Source: a bacterium (GTDB lineage Bacteria; SAR324; XYD2-FULL-50-16). From it: DNA of 64,000 nt. The stretch lies in the NCBI GenBank assembly GCA_018829445.1, contig JAHJTV010000074.1, forward strand, positions 1 to 64,000, written 5' to 3'. The notes beneath the pieces are model-generated. The model did no database searches. It was given only the letters and a program-made list of their open reading frames with translations, and had not been told where the DNA came from. The translations under genes were made by a program, and so were the position numbers. Below are positions 29,080 to 40,204 of this stretch, piece by piece; within the stretch, counting starts at the first letter, position 1, and each line of letters begins with the position of its first letter.

Positions 29080-30206
29080 GGACAAGTTATCAATTGATGA
29101 TGGATTGCACGTGTATTTCGAAAACACTAAATCCAGAAAAACAGCCAACACGTACTATAGTGACTTAAGTATAATTAATCAAAGCTTTGAATTTTTCAAG
29201 GATCGAGGCTATGAGTGCTTTGAGGAAATAAAACCCTTGGATATATTAAATTTAATTAGTCAATTGGATGAAGCAGGCAAAGCTGAACCCACCATCAAAA
29301 ATGCTGTAACAGCCGTCAGGAAAGTCTATAATTTCCTAATTGATGAAGCTGATCTACTGTCAGGAATGAATCCGGTTCCGAGGAAGGTAAAATTGCCGAA
29401 GAAAAATGGTTTAGTCAGAGATAGACTAGCCTCTGATGAAGAAATCAATAAATTGTTGAAAGCAATTCAAAAGGATGAATTGTCAAAGCGTCAAAGTAAT
29501 CTTCCAACTTCATCAATCTCGCCTTTAGGAAATATATTACAATTCCTGATTTTCACAGGAGCGAGACGTTCGGAGGTTCTTCATGCTGAGTGGTCTGATT
29601 TCGATTTGATTGAAGGTATTTGGAAAATCAGAATCAAACCAACTGAGTGGTCTGATTTCGATTTGATTGAAGGTATTTGGAAAATCAGAATCAAACCAAA
29701 ATGCCCAACGATAAATGGACTTGGTTGGTATCCAAAATGGAAAAAGCCCAGAGATGTGATCCTCTTTCCTGAAGCACTTAACCTACTCCGATCAATTGAA
29801 AAAGTAGAAACAATCGGAAAGGTAGGTATCAGGGATCAGAATCACAAAATAGTAGGTCACAAAATTTATCCAGCACAGTTTGTCTTCCCAAAGAAAGAGT
29901 TTCTAACACAGGATGATGGAAAAGTGTTAACTCGATATTCAAGAGTGGATTCGATTGAGACTGGTTGGAGAAGCCTACTAAAACGTGCTGGAGTTGAAGA
30001 TCTTCAAATCAAAGATCTCAGGACATAAGTTAAGATCGTTCTATGGTTTTAGCCCAAAAGAAGCAGGGGCGTACATCGGTAATAGTGATGTAATTAATGA
30101 TCTTCATTACAACCCGATTTCATTTGATATGATGAAGCAGAAGATGAAGAAATTTTCACTAAATAAATTGATTGGAATTGGGGAGGAAGTCGGAGGTCAA
30201 GAGTAA
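29069..30206 (+). pseudogene. Tyrosine recombinase/integrase, frameshifted near 30023, with internal 57-bp tandem duplication
   Basis: ILQFLIFTGARRSEVLHAEWSDF (catalytic Arg box); ORF stops at DLRT*, while another frame gives HKLRSFYGFSPKEAGAYIGNSD (HxxR box). Confidence 0.85.
29588..29701. repeat. 57-bp in-frame tandem duplication (two copies) in the integrase
   Basis: GAGTGGTCTGATTTCGATTTGATTGAAGGTATTTGGAAAATCAGAATCAAACC at 29588 and 29645; protein EWSDFDLIEGIWKIRIKPT repeated. Confidence 0.95.
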
Positions 30207-30256
30207 AACTGTTACCCATATGTTACTCAGGGAGTAAAATTACCCTCTAAAAACAA

Positions 30257-30315
30257 AAAAGCCGACATTTAGCAAGGTTCAGAATTCTCTGAAACCCTTT
30301 TAAATACCGGCTTTT
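30257..30315. terminator. Probable bidirectional terminator between integrase and tRNA-Gly
   Basis: AAAAGCCGACATTTA ... TAAATACCGGCTTTT stem (13 of 15 pairs). Confidence 0.55.
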
Positions 30316-30330
30316 AGCTTACGCTTAGAA

Positions 30331-30408
<78 letters not shown>

Positions 30409-30430
30409 TCTCTAATAATAACTTGATCGG

Positions 30431-30504
30431 TGGCTGGGCCACCAGGATTCGAACCTGGGATCACGGGATCAAAACCCGATGCCTTACCGCTTGGCCATGG
30501 CCCA
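30431..30504 (-). tRNA. tRNA-Gln (anticodon UUG)
   Basis: Reverse complement TGGGCCATGGCCAAGCGGTAAGGCATCGGGTTTTGATCCCGTGATCCCAGGTTCGAATCCTGGTGGCCCAGCCA. Confidence 0.95.
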
Positions 30505-30609
30505 ATCAGCGAATCAAGTACCCAATTTAAAAAATATTTGGTGGTTAGTCAATAGATTTTTAATAGAAATAGTCATTGTCACAATCTACATCAAAGATTC
30601 TACAAAGAG

Positions 30610-31926
30610 TTAGTTTTTTTTATCAGAATTTTTCACCACAAGCCCCATGTTTTTAATCTCGGGTCGAAAGGTAACAATCATGTTTATGATGGTTAGGATG
30701 ATCCCGGCTCCGATAAACAATCCCGGAATGCTCAGTTTAATCAAAGCTCCGCAGAGTGCCTGTGAAATGGGCACCAGGCCGACCGATGCGAACATCATCA
30801 TACTCAACACCCTGCCAAGTAAATGTTGTGGTGTTCTGATCTGCATCCAGGTGGAGAACTGAACAATGACATATCCCTGGGCTATACCCATCAGCATAAC
30901 CACAAATGCTGTCATATAGGTGTTTGACATGAAACCGACAGTCATTAACCCGAATCCCGAAAGACTTAACAGTATCATCAACGTCTGTCCCATTCTTTCA
31001 GGTTTCAACTTTGGTAAGGTGCCTGCACCGATAATACCGATCAGCATTCCTGCGCCTAATCCGGACATGATAATACCAAAAGCAGCTGCTCCCTCCGTGA
31101 ACTTGGTATGGGCTAAAACCGGGATTCCTATGAACAAGGGGCCTTCCACCAGGAAGTGACTGACTGCAGCAACTAATAGCAGATAAACCAATGTCTTATC
31201 CGAAATCACGTATGCCATTCCTTCTTTCAATAAACTCGTAACGCTGGCGGTGGGTTCGTCTTTTTTGTCAACTTTGTCAGTTTTATAACGAATAAAAGCA
31301 AATGCTAGAATTGAGAGGAAAAAAGATAAGGCATTTACAGAAAATGCAATACTGATCCCGAATAGATCCATAGCTTCTTTGGTATCAACCCCAGATGCGG
31401 GGGATGATGAGAAGATAGCAATGATGGTTCCAGCCAATGCAGGGCCCGCAGCGATACTGAGTTGCGCTGTTCCCTGTACTATTGAGTTTCCTGCCAGAAG
31501 ATGCTCCGACTCCACGATCCTGGGTAAAATGGCGGATTGAGCAGGATATAGAAAAGCATCCGCCAGACCAAAGGTTAGAGACAGCAAGTACAAAAATATA
31601 ATACTGACCCAACCATTTAAGACTAAAACCGTTAGACAGATACCGACAGACATCCGCACCAGGTTGGAGCAGATCATAAGGGTTTTGGGAGAAAAACGGT
31701 CGGTTAGAGCCCCACCAATAAGCATAAACAGGGCTCGTGGAATACCAGCCAGTGCAAGTACCGATCCCATCTGAAACGGATCACCTGTCAGCTGCAAAAC
31801 CAGCCAGGGCAAGGCTATCATATAGAATTGGGAGCCAAGGACGGAAAACCCCTCTCCAATCCACAACAATCTAAGGTTTGGGTTTTTCAGTACCACCTTC
31901 ATGGGATGTTGTTGCATTGATGACAT
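30610..31926 (-). CDS. MFS transporter
   Basis: 438 aa, multi-TM; LLWIGEGFSVLGSQFYMIALPWLVLQLTGDP, GGALTDRFSPKTLMI. Confidence 0.88.
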   Translation of the reverse strand: MSSMQQHPMKVVLKNPNLRLLWIGEGFSVLGSQFYMIALPWLVLQLTGDPFQMGSVLALAGIPRALFMLIGGALTDRFSPKTLMICSNLVRMSVGICLTVLVLNGWVSIIFLYLLSLTFGLADAFLYPAQSAILPRIVESEHLLAGNSIVQGTAQLSIAAGPALAGTIIAIFSSSPASGVDTKEAMDLFGISIAFSVNALSFFLSILAFAFIRYKTDKVDKKDEPTASVTSLLKEGMAYVISDKTLVYLLLVAAVSHFLVEGPLFIGIPVLAHTKFTEGAAAFGIIMSGLGAGMLIGIIGAGTLPKLKPERMGQTLMILLSLSGFGLMTVGFMSNTYMTAFVVMLMGIAQGYVIVQFSTWMQIRTPQHLLGRVLSMMMFASVGLVPISQALCGALIKLSIPGLFIGAGIILTIINMIVTFRPEIKNMGLVVKNSDKKN

Positions 31927-32209
31927 ATTATATTCTTATTCCATTTGAATGTTTAACTGGCTTGAATCCAATACAAGAATCTGACTCGTTGGTCAAAAAA
32001 ATAACATTTTGGATTCAAGTTGACCAGCTAAATCCTTTGAGCTTTTAAGCAAGAGGCTTAAAGCCCTCTTGCCAGACTTGGCCAATTGTATCAAATTACA
32101 CTTTATAAAGATTACATCCATTGTTTATAAATGAGGATTACAGATATCTCTGAATTTTTCTATCAAACGATCTAATCAGTAAAAAGCAAGCCTACATTTA
32201 CTATTTGCC

Positions 32210-34024
32210 ATGAAGTTTAAAAATTTTGTGTTAAAGGGGATTTTATTTTTTAGTTTTTTACTGTATTCACCAACACTGCTGTGGGCAAACGTTGAGGTGG
32301 AGGTGCAACTATCTGATACAACGTTGTTTCTGGGGGATGAAATAACAGCTCAGTTAAAGGTAGATGGAACACAAGAGAATGTGGAACTCTCTTTACCACA
32401 AATTGACGGGTTGATGTTTCGTCAGCTTGGTCGTCCCAGTGCATCTTCACAGACAGTTATTATTAACGGCAAAAAAAGTAGTTTTAGTGGATTGATTTAT
32501 TCTATCGGAATCAGCGCAACAATAAAGGGAAGGTATAATATCCCGGGAATTGAAGTGATCCATGATGGACAGCGCTATCAATCGCAAGGTTTTGAGATAA
32601 ACGTTAAAGAAGCCGGTAATCAAGTCAGGATGAAGCTTATTCTGGCAAGTTCGAAAAGCCGGATTTATGTAAATGAACCGGTAAAAATAACGCTGAAATG
32701 GTATGTTCAGGACGATATTGAAGATTACAATTTTCGTTTTCCACTCCTGGCAGACAAAGACAAGCTAAAACTGGAACTGTCAGATTCGGGTAAAAGTAAT
32801 GAAGTGACCGATCTATCTGTTGATGGGTTCAAGGTTCCCTTTTTTAAAAAAACGGAAACCCTGGAAGGTGAGGTTTTTGGCGTCTATCAGGTAGAATTTT
32901 TAATTTTTCCAGCAGATCCGGGAGTGCTTAATATATCGCCTGCAAGTGTTACAGTTATGGTCAGGGCTGGAACGGAGCTTAAAAAAGATTTTGTCGGAAG
33001 AGTTGTTAGAACCCCAAAGTTAACACGAGCCTTTTCTGCATCGACACCATTGAAACTGCAGGTTTTACCGATTCCTGTAGAGAATCGTCCCAGCACTTAT
33101 TCGGGTGGAGTTGGCGAATTTGGAATGAGTATCACTGCTGATAATACCCTTGTTAAGGTAGGAGATCCCATTGAGTTGACTATCAGGATTACCGGTGAAG
33201 GAAGATATGAAACCATAGAACCGCCTCTTCTTTCTGAGATACAAGAATTCAAAGACAATTTTGTTGTGGTCGACAGTTTACAGCCTGGAGATATTAAAGA
33301 CAATTCCATCGAGTTTAAGCAGACCATTCGACCCAGACATGACGACGTCACACGGATACCTCCGGTGGAGTTTTCATTTTTTAACCCCGTAACAGAGCGA
33401 TTTCGTACCGTTAAAAGTAACTCAATTCCTTTGAAAGTTCTAACTGCAGGGAGATTAAAAAAAGATGAAATCGTGTCATACACTGATAAGCCAAAAACAG
33501 AAGTTGAAAGCTTTACCAGGCAGAAAACGGGTCTTTACTCAAATTACTTGTTTGAAGATGCCTTAACATCAGAGAAACAAGAGATGTATTGGGTTTTATT
33601 GCTGTTTTTCCCGCCAGCTGTGTACTTGGTTGTTCTTATCATGACAAATCGATACAGACGGTTAAAGAGAGACGTTTCTCTGGTTAGAGCGAAGTCAGCA
33701 AAATCAAAAAGCAATAAAAGACTAAAGATAGCCCGAAAGTTGATTGGGGATCAGGGAAACGAGTTTTATCTGGAGTTATCAAATACCTTGAGAGGATACG
33801 TCGGAGATAAGTTAAATCTCGGAGCCGGTCAGTTTACCCCGGTGGACATCAACACCTTGGTTGCTGAAAAAAAACTATCCGAAAACTGCGGAGCCAGTCT
33901 GAATTCAATTCTGGAAGAGATTGACAGGTATCGATTCATGCAACAACAACATGGGAAGGCGGATAGGCAGGGTTTGTTTGAGCGGGTATCGGTGTTGATG
34001 AAAAAGTTGGAAAAGGAAATCTAG
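32210..34024 (+). CDS. BatD-like (oxygen tolerance) membrane protein
   Basis: 604 aa; signal peptide, VEVQLSDTTLFLGDEITAQLKVDGT, C-terminal TM segment. Confidence 0.7.
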   Translation: MKFKNFVLKGILFFSFLLYSPTLLWANVEVEVQLSDTTLFLGDEITAQLKVDGTQENVELSLPQIDGLMFRQLGRPSASSQTVIINGKKSSFSGLIYSIGISATIKGRYNIPGIEVIHDGQRYQSQGFEINVKEAGNQVRMKLILASSKSRIYVNEPVKITLKWYVQDDIEDYNFRFPLLADKDKLKLELSDSGKSNEVTDLSVDGFKVPFFKKTETLEGEVFGVYQVEFLIFPADPGVLNISPASVTVMVRAGTELKKDFVGRVVRTPKLTRAFSASTPLKLQVLPIPVENRPSTYSGGVGEFGMSITADNTLVKVGDPIELTIRITGEGRYETIEPPLLSEIQEFKDNFVVVDSLQPGDIKDNSIEFKQTIRPRHDDVTRIPPVEFSFFNPVTERFRTVKSNSIPLKVLTAGRLKKDEIVSYTDKPKTEVESFTRQKTGLYSNYLFEDALTSEKQEMYWVLLLFFPPAVYLVVLIMTNRYRRLKRDVSLVRAKSAKSKSNKRLKIARKLIGDQGNEFYLELSNTLRGYVGDKLNLGAGQFTPVDINTLVAEKKLSENCGASLNSILEEIDRYRFMQQQHGKADRQGLFERVSVLMKKLEKEI

Positions 34025-34049
34025 CGGATCAGCGGACAGAATAAAGGAC

Positions 34050-34940
34050 CTATCCCGGTAAAAGTGCAGCTCCAAATATGCCGCTGGAGTCTCCTAGACT
34101 GTTTTTAACAATAGGGGTAAAACACTCATCGCTGAAAGTTTGTTTCCTAATCTGATCGGCTCCCCGGGTATAAAGCAGTGGAATATTTGAAACCCCTCCG
34201 CCGATTACGATAATATCGGGGTCAAAGGCAGTATTGATGTTGGCAATTCCGCGGCTGAAGTGGTTTAACAGATCATCTATGACAAGTCTGGCTGTTTCAT
34301 CATTTCCTGCTTCATATTGCCGATAAATCGCGTCCAGTTTCAAACGCTTTCCGCTACTGATTTCATATTGTTGCTCAACAGCTGTTCCGGAGATATAGCG
34401 TTCCAAGCAGCCTTTTTCTCCACACCAGCAATCTCTCCCATTGTAGTCTATGGATGTATGACCAAATTCGCCGGCAATTCCATGGAGTCCATTCCAGATT
34501 TTGCCGTTTCTAACAATCCCGCCGCCCATGCCTGTTCCCATGATCAGGCCTATCACTGTCTCCTTGCCTTTTCCTGCACCAAGCAGAGCTTCACTTAAGG
34601 CAAAACAGTTTGCATCATTCTCAACCGATATTGAAAAATTCAACCGTGATTCCAGGTCGGATTTCAGGGGCTTCCCATTTAAACAGATTGTATTGGAATT
34701 CCTTACCAGACCTGTTTTTTGATTGATTGACCCGGGAATACCGATACCGATTAACGGACACTGATGGCAGTACTGAAGGTAGTCATTTATTAATTCAAAT
34801 AACTGGTTAATGATGAACTCGTACCCCCTCTCCTGTTGAGTGGCAATCCGTTTGCGCTTTAAAACATTTTGAGGGTCCTCTTCTGTCAGCATGATCTCGG
34901 TTTTTGTGCCGCCAAGGTCAATACCTATACGATTGATCAT
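34050..34940 (-). CDS. ROK family sugar kinase
   Basis: IGIDLGGTKTEIML, GTGMGGGIVRNGKIWNGLHGIAGEFGH, CWCGEKGCLE zinc motif; likely start MINRIGIDLGG near 34940. Confidence 0.9.
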   Translation of the reverse strand: MINRIGIDLGGTKTEIMLTEEDPQNVLKRKRIATQQERGYEFIINQLFELINDYLQYCHQCPLIGIGIPGSINQKTGLVRNSNTICLNGKPLKSDLESRLNFSISVENDANCFALSEALLGAGKGKETVIGLIMGTGMGGGIVRNGKIWNGLHGIAGEFGHTSIDYNGRDCWCGEKGCLERYISGTAVEQQYEISSGKRLKLDAIYRQYEAGNDETARLVIDDLLNHFSRGIANINTAFDPDIIVIGGGVSNIPLLYTRGADQIRKQTFSDECFTPIVKNSLGDSSGIFGAALLPG

Positions 34941-35140
34941 ATAATCAAGGCTCCTTAATTCAAAGGCTATTAGAAAACGATGATTGATAACACTATAACT
35001 TTCAGAGGATAAAACTTCAATGGTAAAAACGGGATGATGCAATAGTCTATTGATACGCTATTGCCGCAATAATGGGCACTGGGGAGAACCAGAAAGAGGT
35101 AGCAAAAAAATATAAGGTGGAATAAACGGTTTGAATGGAT

Positions 35141-35419
35141 TTATTCCTGATGATGAGGATTTCTGATCTTGATCTTTTCTGCCATGCCGCGACCAATGGC
35201 AAAACGTGCATCGCCGACCTTAACCATCAAAGGACCTTTGTGCTGCTTATGCAGAAGTTTAATGGTTGTCCCTACCCTTATTCCCAGGTCGGAAAATCTG
35301 CCATGCTCCCCGCAATGGTTTCTGTGTTTATGGCCACCACCGCAGCCACATGAAGGAGACTTGGAGATCTCTATAATCTCGCCGGCTTCACCCTCTTCTA
35401 AATCAAATAATGGTACCAT
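35141..35419 (-). CDS. FeoA-domain protein
   Basis: 92 aa; GEAGEIIEI...LGIRVGTTIKLLHKQHKGPLMVKVGDARFAIGRGMAEKI. Confidence 0.75.
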   Translation of the reverse strand: MVPLFDLEEGEAGEIIEISKSPSCGCGGGHKHRNHCGEHGRFSDLGIRVGTTIKLLHKQHKGPLMVKVGDARFAIGRGMAEKIKIRNPHHQE

Positions 35420-35703
35420 TACAATTACTATAAGAAATTTCGGTTTGAGACATTGATAAGTTTGCCCTGTGTATATATAAATTTAGTGTATACGAAACAC
35501 TTGTATCGTCAAGTCGAATATAGAATTAGTTTGAGATAAAACAGTATTGTCACAATTGTCAAAAATAGACTGAAAATACCAGAATATTCAAGTGAATAAA
35601 GAGGATCCGGTTTTTAAGTGATTTATGTAAAAATTGTCAAAAATGTCAGCTGAAGCAATAAACAGAAAATCGTAAATCATTGTAATAATGGTAAAAGCTA
35701 TAT

Positions 35704-35719
35704 TGGCACCATGGTTGCA
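35704..35719 (+). promoter_or_regulatory. sigma54 (-24/-12) promoter upstream of glutamine synthetase III
   Basis: TGGCAC-N5-TTGCA read directly. Confidence 0.8.
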
Positions 35720-35778
35720 GATAAGAAAAAATCATAAACAAACGTATGGATAATTAACTGTAAGAGTAAGGAACTATC

Positions 35779-37962
35779 ATGTCAGTATCAAGACAGAAAG
35801 CGACCAGTGGCATTAATGAACGTGCTGCAAATGCTAAAAATGAACCAGGGTTTACAGAAAAAATTACAGATATCTTTGGGGAGCAGGTTTTTAATGATAG
35901 TGTTATGAAAGAAAGGCTCCCGGAAGAGGTCTATAAAAAACTAAAGAAAACCATGATTGAAAGAGAGCCTTTGGATCCAACTGTTGCGGAGGTTGTTGCC
36001 AGCACCATGAAAAACTGGGCTTTGGATCATGGGGCCACTCATTTTACCCATTGGTTTCACCCTTTAACCGGCAGCACTGCTGAAAAACATGATGCGTTTA
36101 TTGTCCCAAAAGCGAATGGACAGGTTATCTTTCAGTTTTCCGGAAAGGAGCTTTCACAGGGTGAACCCGATGCGTCTTCATTTCCTTCCGGTGGATTACG
36201 GCAGACTTTTGAAGCCAGGGGATATACAGCTTGGGACCCAACTTCACCAGCATTCATCAGAAAAACAAAACTGGGAGCGGTTCTTTGTATTCCGACCGCT
36301 TTCTGTTCGTACACTGGTGAAGCACTTGATAAAAAGACACCTTTGCTAAGATCCTCTGAAGCGCTTTCGAACAGTGCGACCAATATGTTAAAGCTACTTG
36401 GAGTAAAGGACGTTTCTTATGTAGATACCGCTGTGGGATTGGAACAGGAATATTTTTTAATTGACCAGGGATACTACAATCAGAGACCGGATCTGGTGGC
36501 GACTGGAAGAACTCTGTTCGGCGCAGAATCTTACAAAGGACAATCCCTGGATGATCACTATTTTGGAGCGATTCGGGAAAGAGTGCAGAACTTTATGCAT
36601 GATTCGGAACAAAAGCTATATCGACTTGGAATTCCGGTAAAAACGAGGCATAACGAGGTTGCGCCCGGCCAGTATGAGATAGCCCCTGTTTTTGAAACGG
36701 CTAATCTGGCAATAGATCACAATATGTTGATCATGGAAGTTATGAATGATATGGCAACCAAATGTGGTTTAAAGTTTCTGACTCATGAGAAGCCATTTGC
36801 AGGTATCAACGGAAGTGGAAAACACTGCAACTGGTCTATGATGGATTCAAACGGCAATAATCTGTTAAAACCTGGAGATACACCATCTGAAAATGTACAG
36901 TTTATTGTATTCCTGGCAGCCATTGTGAGAGCAGTTGACAAATACGCTTCTTTGTTGAGGCTATCTGTTGCACTGCCAAGCAACGACCACCGATTAGGAG
37001 CAAATGAAGCACCACCGGCGATTATATCTATCTTCCTGGGTGAGGCTTTGAATGCGATTGTTGAGGCACTGATAGCAGGAGAGAAACCCGGGGCAACCAA
37101 AAACGGTACGATCAAACTGGGGGCAGAAACCCTGCCTGAAATCCCGAAGGATAATACGGATCGCAATAGGACCTCTCCATTCGCTTTTACCGGAAACCGT
37201 TTTGAATTCAGGGCTCTCGGCTCTTCACAGCATGCTGCCAGTCCGGTAATGGTTTTAAATACGATTACTGCAGATTCTTTGGATTTTATTGCTGAAAATA
37301 TTAAAGCGAAGCTCGATTCGGGTACCGATTTTGATTCAGCTGTCAGTCAAGTTCTTAAAGACGTTTTTTCGGATCATCAGAGAATAATCTTTAACGGTGA
37401 TAACTACACGGAAGAATGGGAAAAAGAGGCTGCAAAAAGAGGATTGCTGAATCTGAAATCAACGCCTGAAGCCACAACCGCTTTGAAAGCAGAGTCCACT
37501 TACGCACTTTACGCAAAATATAATGTTTTGAGTAAAAACGAAGTGGATGCACGTTACAATATCAAACTGGAAAAGTATGTTTTAAAGCTTGATGTAGAAT
37601 TCAAGGCCAGTCTGGACATGGCCTGTACAATGATTCTACCTGCCGCATTAAAGCATCAGAAGAATCTGGCTGATTCATTGGACTCAGTCAAAAGTGTCCT
37701 TGGATCTGTTCCTGCAGAGCAGAAAAAGGTATTGGAAGACTTGAGCTCTAACATCAACTCAATGATGAAGGCCGTTAATGATCTGAAATTGTTGCTAACA
37801 GAAGCACCAACAGATGATCATATGGAACATGCAATTTTCTATAAAGATAAAGCCATACCGGCAATGAATAAAATAAGAAAATACGCTGATGAACTGGAAT
37901 TATCAGTAGAGGATGAGCTTTGGCCATTGCCAAAGTATCGCGAAATGTTGCTGTTGCTATAA
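35779..37962 (+). CDS. glnN: Glutamine synthetase type III
   Basis: 727 aa; KTRHNEVAPGQYEIAPVFE, NGSGKHCNWSM, NRTSPFAFTGNRFEFRALGSSQ. Confidence 0.95.
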   Translation: MSVSRQKATSGINERAANAKNEPGFTEKITDIFGEQVFNDSVMKERLPEEVYKKLKKTMIEREPLDPTVAEVVASTMKNWALDHGATHFTHWFHPLTGSTAEKHDAFIVPKANGQVIFQFSGKELSQGEPDASSFPSGGLRQTFEARGYTAWDPTSPAFIRKTKLGAVLCIPTAFCSYTGEALDKKTPLLRSSEALSNSATNMLKLLGVKDVSYVDTAVGLEQEYFLIDQGYYNQRPDLVATGRTLFGAESYKGQSLDDHYFGAIRERVQNFMHDSEQKLYRLGIPVKTRHNEVAPGQYEIAPVFETANLAIDHNMLIMEVMNDMATKCGLKFLTHEKPFAGINGSGKHCNWSMMDSNGNNLLKPGDTPSENVQFIVFLAAIVRAVDKYASLLRLSVALPSNDHRLGANEAPPAIISIFLGEALNAIVEALIAGEKPGATKNGTIKLGAETLPEIPKDNTDRNRTSPFAFTGNRFEFRALGSSQHAASPVMVLNTITADSLDFIAENIKAKLDSGTDFDSAVSQVLKDVFSDHQRIIFNGDNYTEEWEKEAAKRGLLNLKSTPEATTALKAESTYALYAKYNVLSKNEVDARYNIKLEKYVLKLDVEFKASLDMACTMILPAALKHQKNLADSLDSVKSVLGSVPAEQKKVLEDLSSNINSMMKAVNDLKLLLTEAPTDDHMEHAIFYKDKAIPAMNKIRKYADELELSVEDELWPLPKYREMLLLL

Positions 37963-37985
37963 AGAAAATTATGGGGTTCTTGTAG

Positions 37986-38444
<459 letters not shown>

Positions 38445-38717
38445 TCTTTATCCATTTTGGTTTACAGAGCCAGTAAACCCTTTCAAATCTCTGCGGAAGA
38501 TATCTTACCTACCTAATACTTTCGGGTTTTAACCCGATGCTAAAAAGCTTGGTGCAAATCTAAAGACAGTTTTTTATGTTGTTGGGAATTGGTTCGGGAT
38601 TGATGTTTGTTAAATGTCATTATGGTTATCTATCTAGAATAAAAGAGATTACACAGACTATTCAAGAGCAGTCATCATATTTTTTATGCTGAAAAAATAA
38701 GATCAAAGGAGCGTAAA

Positions 38718-40022
38718 ATGACTAGGTTATTACGGATGAAGCTGATTTTTTATTTGGCGATTTTTTTTTCAGCCCCTACTCTGTTGTTTGCAGAGGGTAC
38801 CGTTAACACGGCAGATACAGCGTGGATGATGATGGCAACCGGATTAGTAATGCTGATGATCCCTGGTTTAGCGCTGTTTTACGGGGGAATGGTGCGATCT
38901 AATAACGTACTTAGTGCAGTCATGCATTCCTTGTTTGCCATGGGAGTCATGAGTATTCAATGGTATGTTATTGGTTATTCATTGTCCTGGGGAAGTGATA
39001 CTGGATTTGGTCTTGTTGGTGGTTTTGAATACATGTTTCTCAACGGGGTTGGACTGGAAGCCAAAGGTAGTATTCCCCATGTCCTGTTTATGATGTTTCA
39101 AGGGATGTTTGCCATAATAACTCCTGCTTTGATTGCAGGAGCTGTTGTAGAGCGAATTAAGTTTTCTTCTTGGGTTATCTTCATGGTGTTATGGGGCACT
39201 TTTGTATACGACCCGTTGTGTCACATGGTCTGGCATACTGATGGGTTTTTGCTGAAAAGAGGAGGACTGGATTTCGCCGGAGGTTTGGTGGTTCACATCA
39301 GTTCCGGTGTATCTGCGCTGGTTCTTGCTATTATCATTGGGAAACGGATTTCATATGGTAAAATGCCCATGCCTCCGCATAATCTTGTCATAACGGTTAT
39401 TGGAGCTGCATTGCTCTGGTTTGGTTGGTTCGGGTTCAATGCCGGTTCGGCGCTTGCTTCCAATGAGTTGTCTGCAAATGCACTGGTAGTGACACACTTG
39501 TCCGCTGCTTCAGGCTTATTCGCATGGGTTATAGCAGAATGGATTTATATTAAAACACCTTCAATATTAGGAGCAGCATCGGGGCTGGTGGCGGGGCTAG
39601 TAGCTATTACACCCGGTTCCGGTTTCGTGACTCCCACGTCGGCCGTTATTATTGGACTGACAGGTGGTTTTATCTGTTTTTTAGGAGTTCGAATCAAGAG
39701 CCGGTTTGGGTTTGATGACTCTCTGGATGCTTTCGGAGTGCATGGTATTGGAGGGATTGTGGGAGCTCTATTAACCGGGATTTTTGCAACAAAACTGATT
39801 AACCCGGATGGTGCTAACGGGATTTTTTATGTCTTTTTAGAAGGGTCTGAACTGCTTTTTGAACAGGCGATTAGCATAGCGTTTACGATCATATATGCAA
39901 CCATACTCACTGTGATTATTGCAAAACTAATCGACAAAACGATGGGACTCCGTGTTTCATCAGACATTGAAATTCAAGGTTTGGATGGGACTCTCCACGG
40001 TGAACAGGCCTATCATAATTAA
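38718..40022 (+). CDS. amt: Ammonium transporter
   Basis: 434 aa; AWMMMATGLVMLMIPGLALFYGGMVRSNNVLS, DFAGGLVVHISSG, DDSLDAFGVHGIGG. Confidence 0.95.
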   Translation: MTRLLRMKLIFYLAIFFSAPTLLFAEGTVNTADTAWMMMATGLVMLMIPGLALFYGGMVRSNNVLSAVMHSLFAMGVMSIQWYVIGYSLSWGSDTGFGLVGGFEYMFLNGVGLEAKGSIPHVLFMMFQGMFAIITPALIAGAVVERIKFSSWVIFMVLWGTFVYDPLCHMVWHTDGFLLKRGGLDFAGGLVVHISSGVSALVLAIIIGKRISYGKMPMPPHNLVITVIGAALLWFGWFGFNAGSALASNELSANALVVTHLSAASGLFAWVIAEWIYIKTPSILGAASGLVAGLVAITPGSGFVTPTSAVIIGLTGGFICFLGVRIKSRFGFDDSLDAFGVHGIGGIVGALLTGIFATKLINPDGANGIFYVFLEGSELLFEQAISIAFTIIYATILTVIIAKLIDKTMGLRVSSDIEIQGLDGTLHGEQAYHN

Positions 40023-40139
40023 ATATTCCCTAATTCAGATTTAGCTGGATAAGTACCTTGAAAGCATTTTTTTTAAATAAACGCAAAAAAAACTTATAAG
40101 GTACTTCAGCATTGTCCGGTTAGAAATTTGCATCTGCTC

Positions 40140-40204
40140 GTAGGTTGGGCTACTCGTTGCCCAACATTGCTTTCTATTGATGGGCAACGAGTAGCCCATC
40201 CTAC
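40140..40204. repeat. Isolated REP pair, variant GTAGGTTGGGCTACTCGTTGCCCA...TGGGCAACGAGTAGCCCATCCTAC
   Basis: Read directly; same family as the island REPs. Confidence 0.85.
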
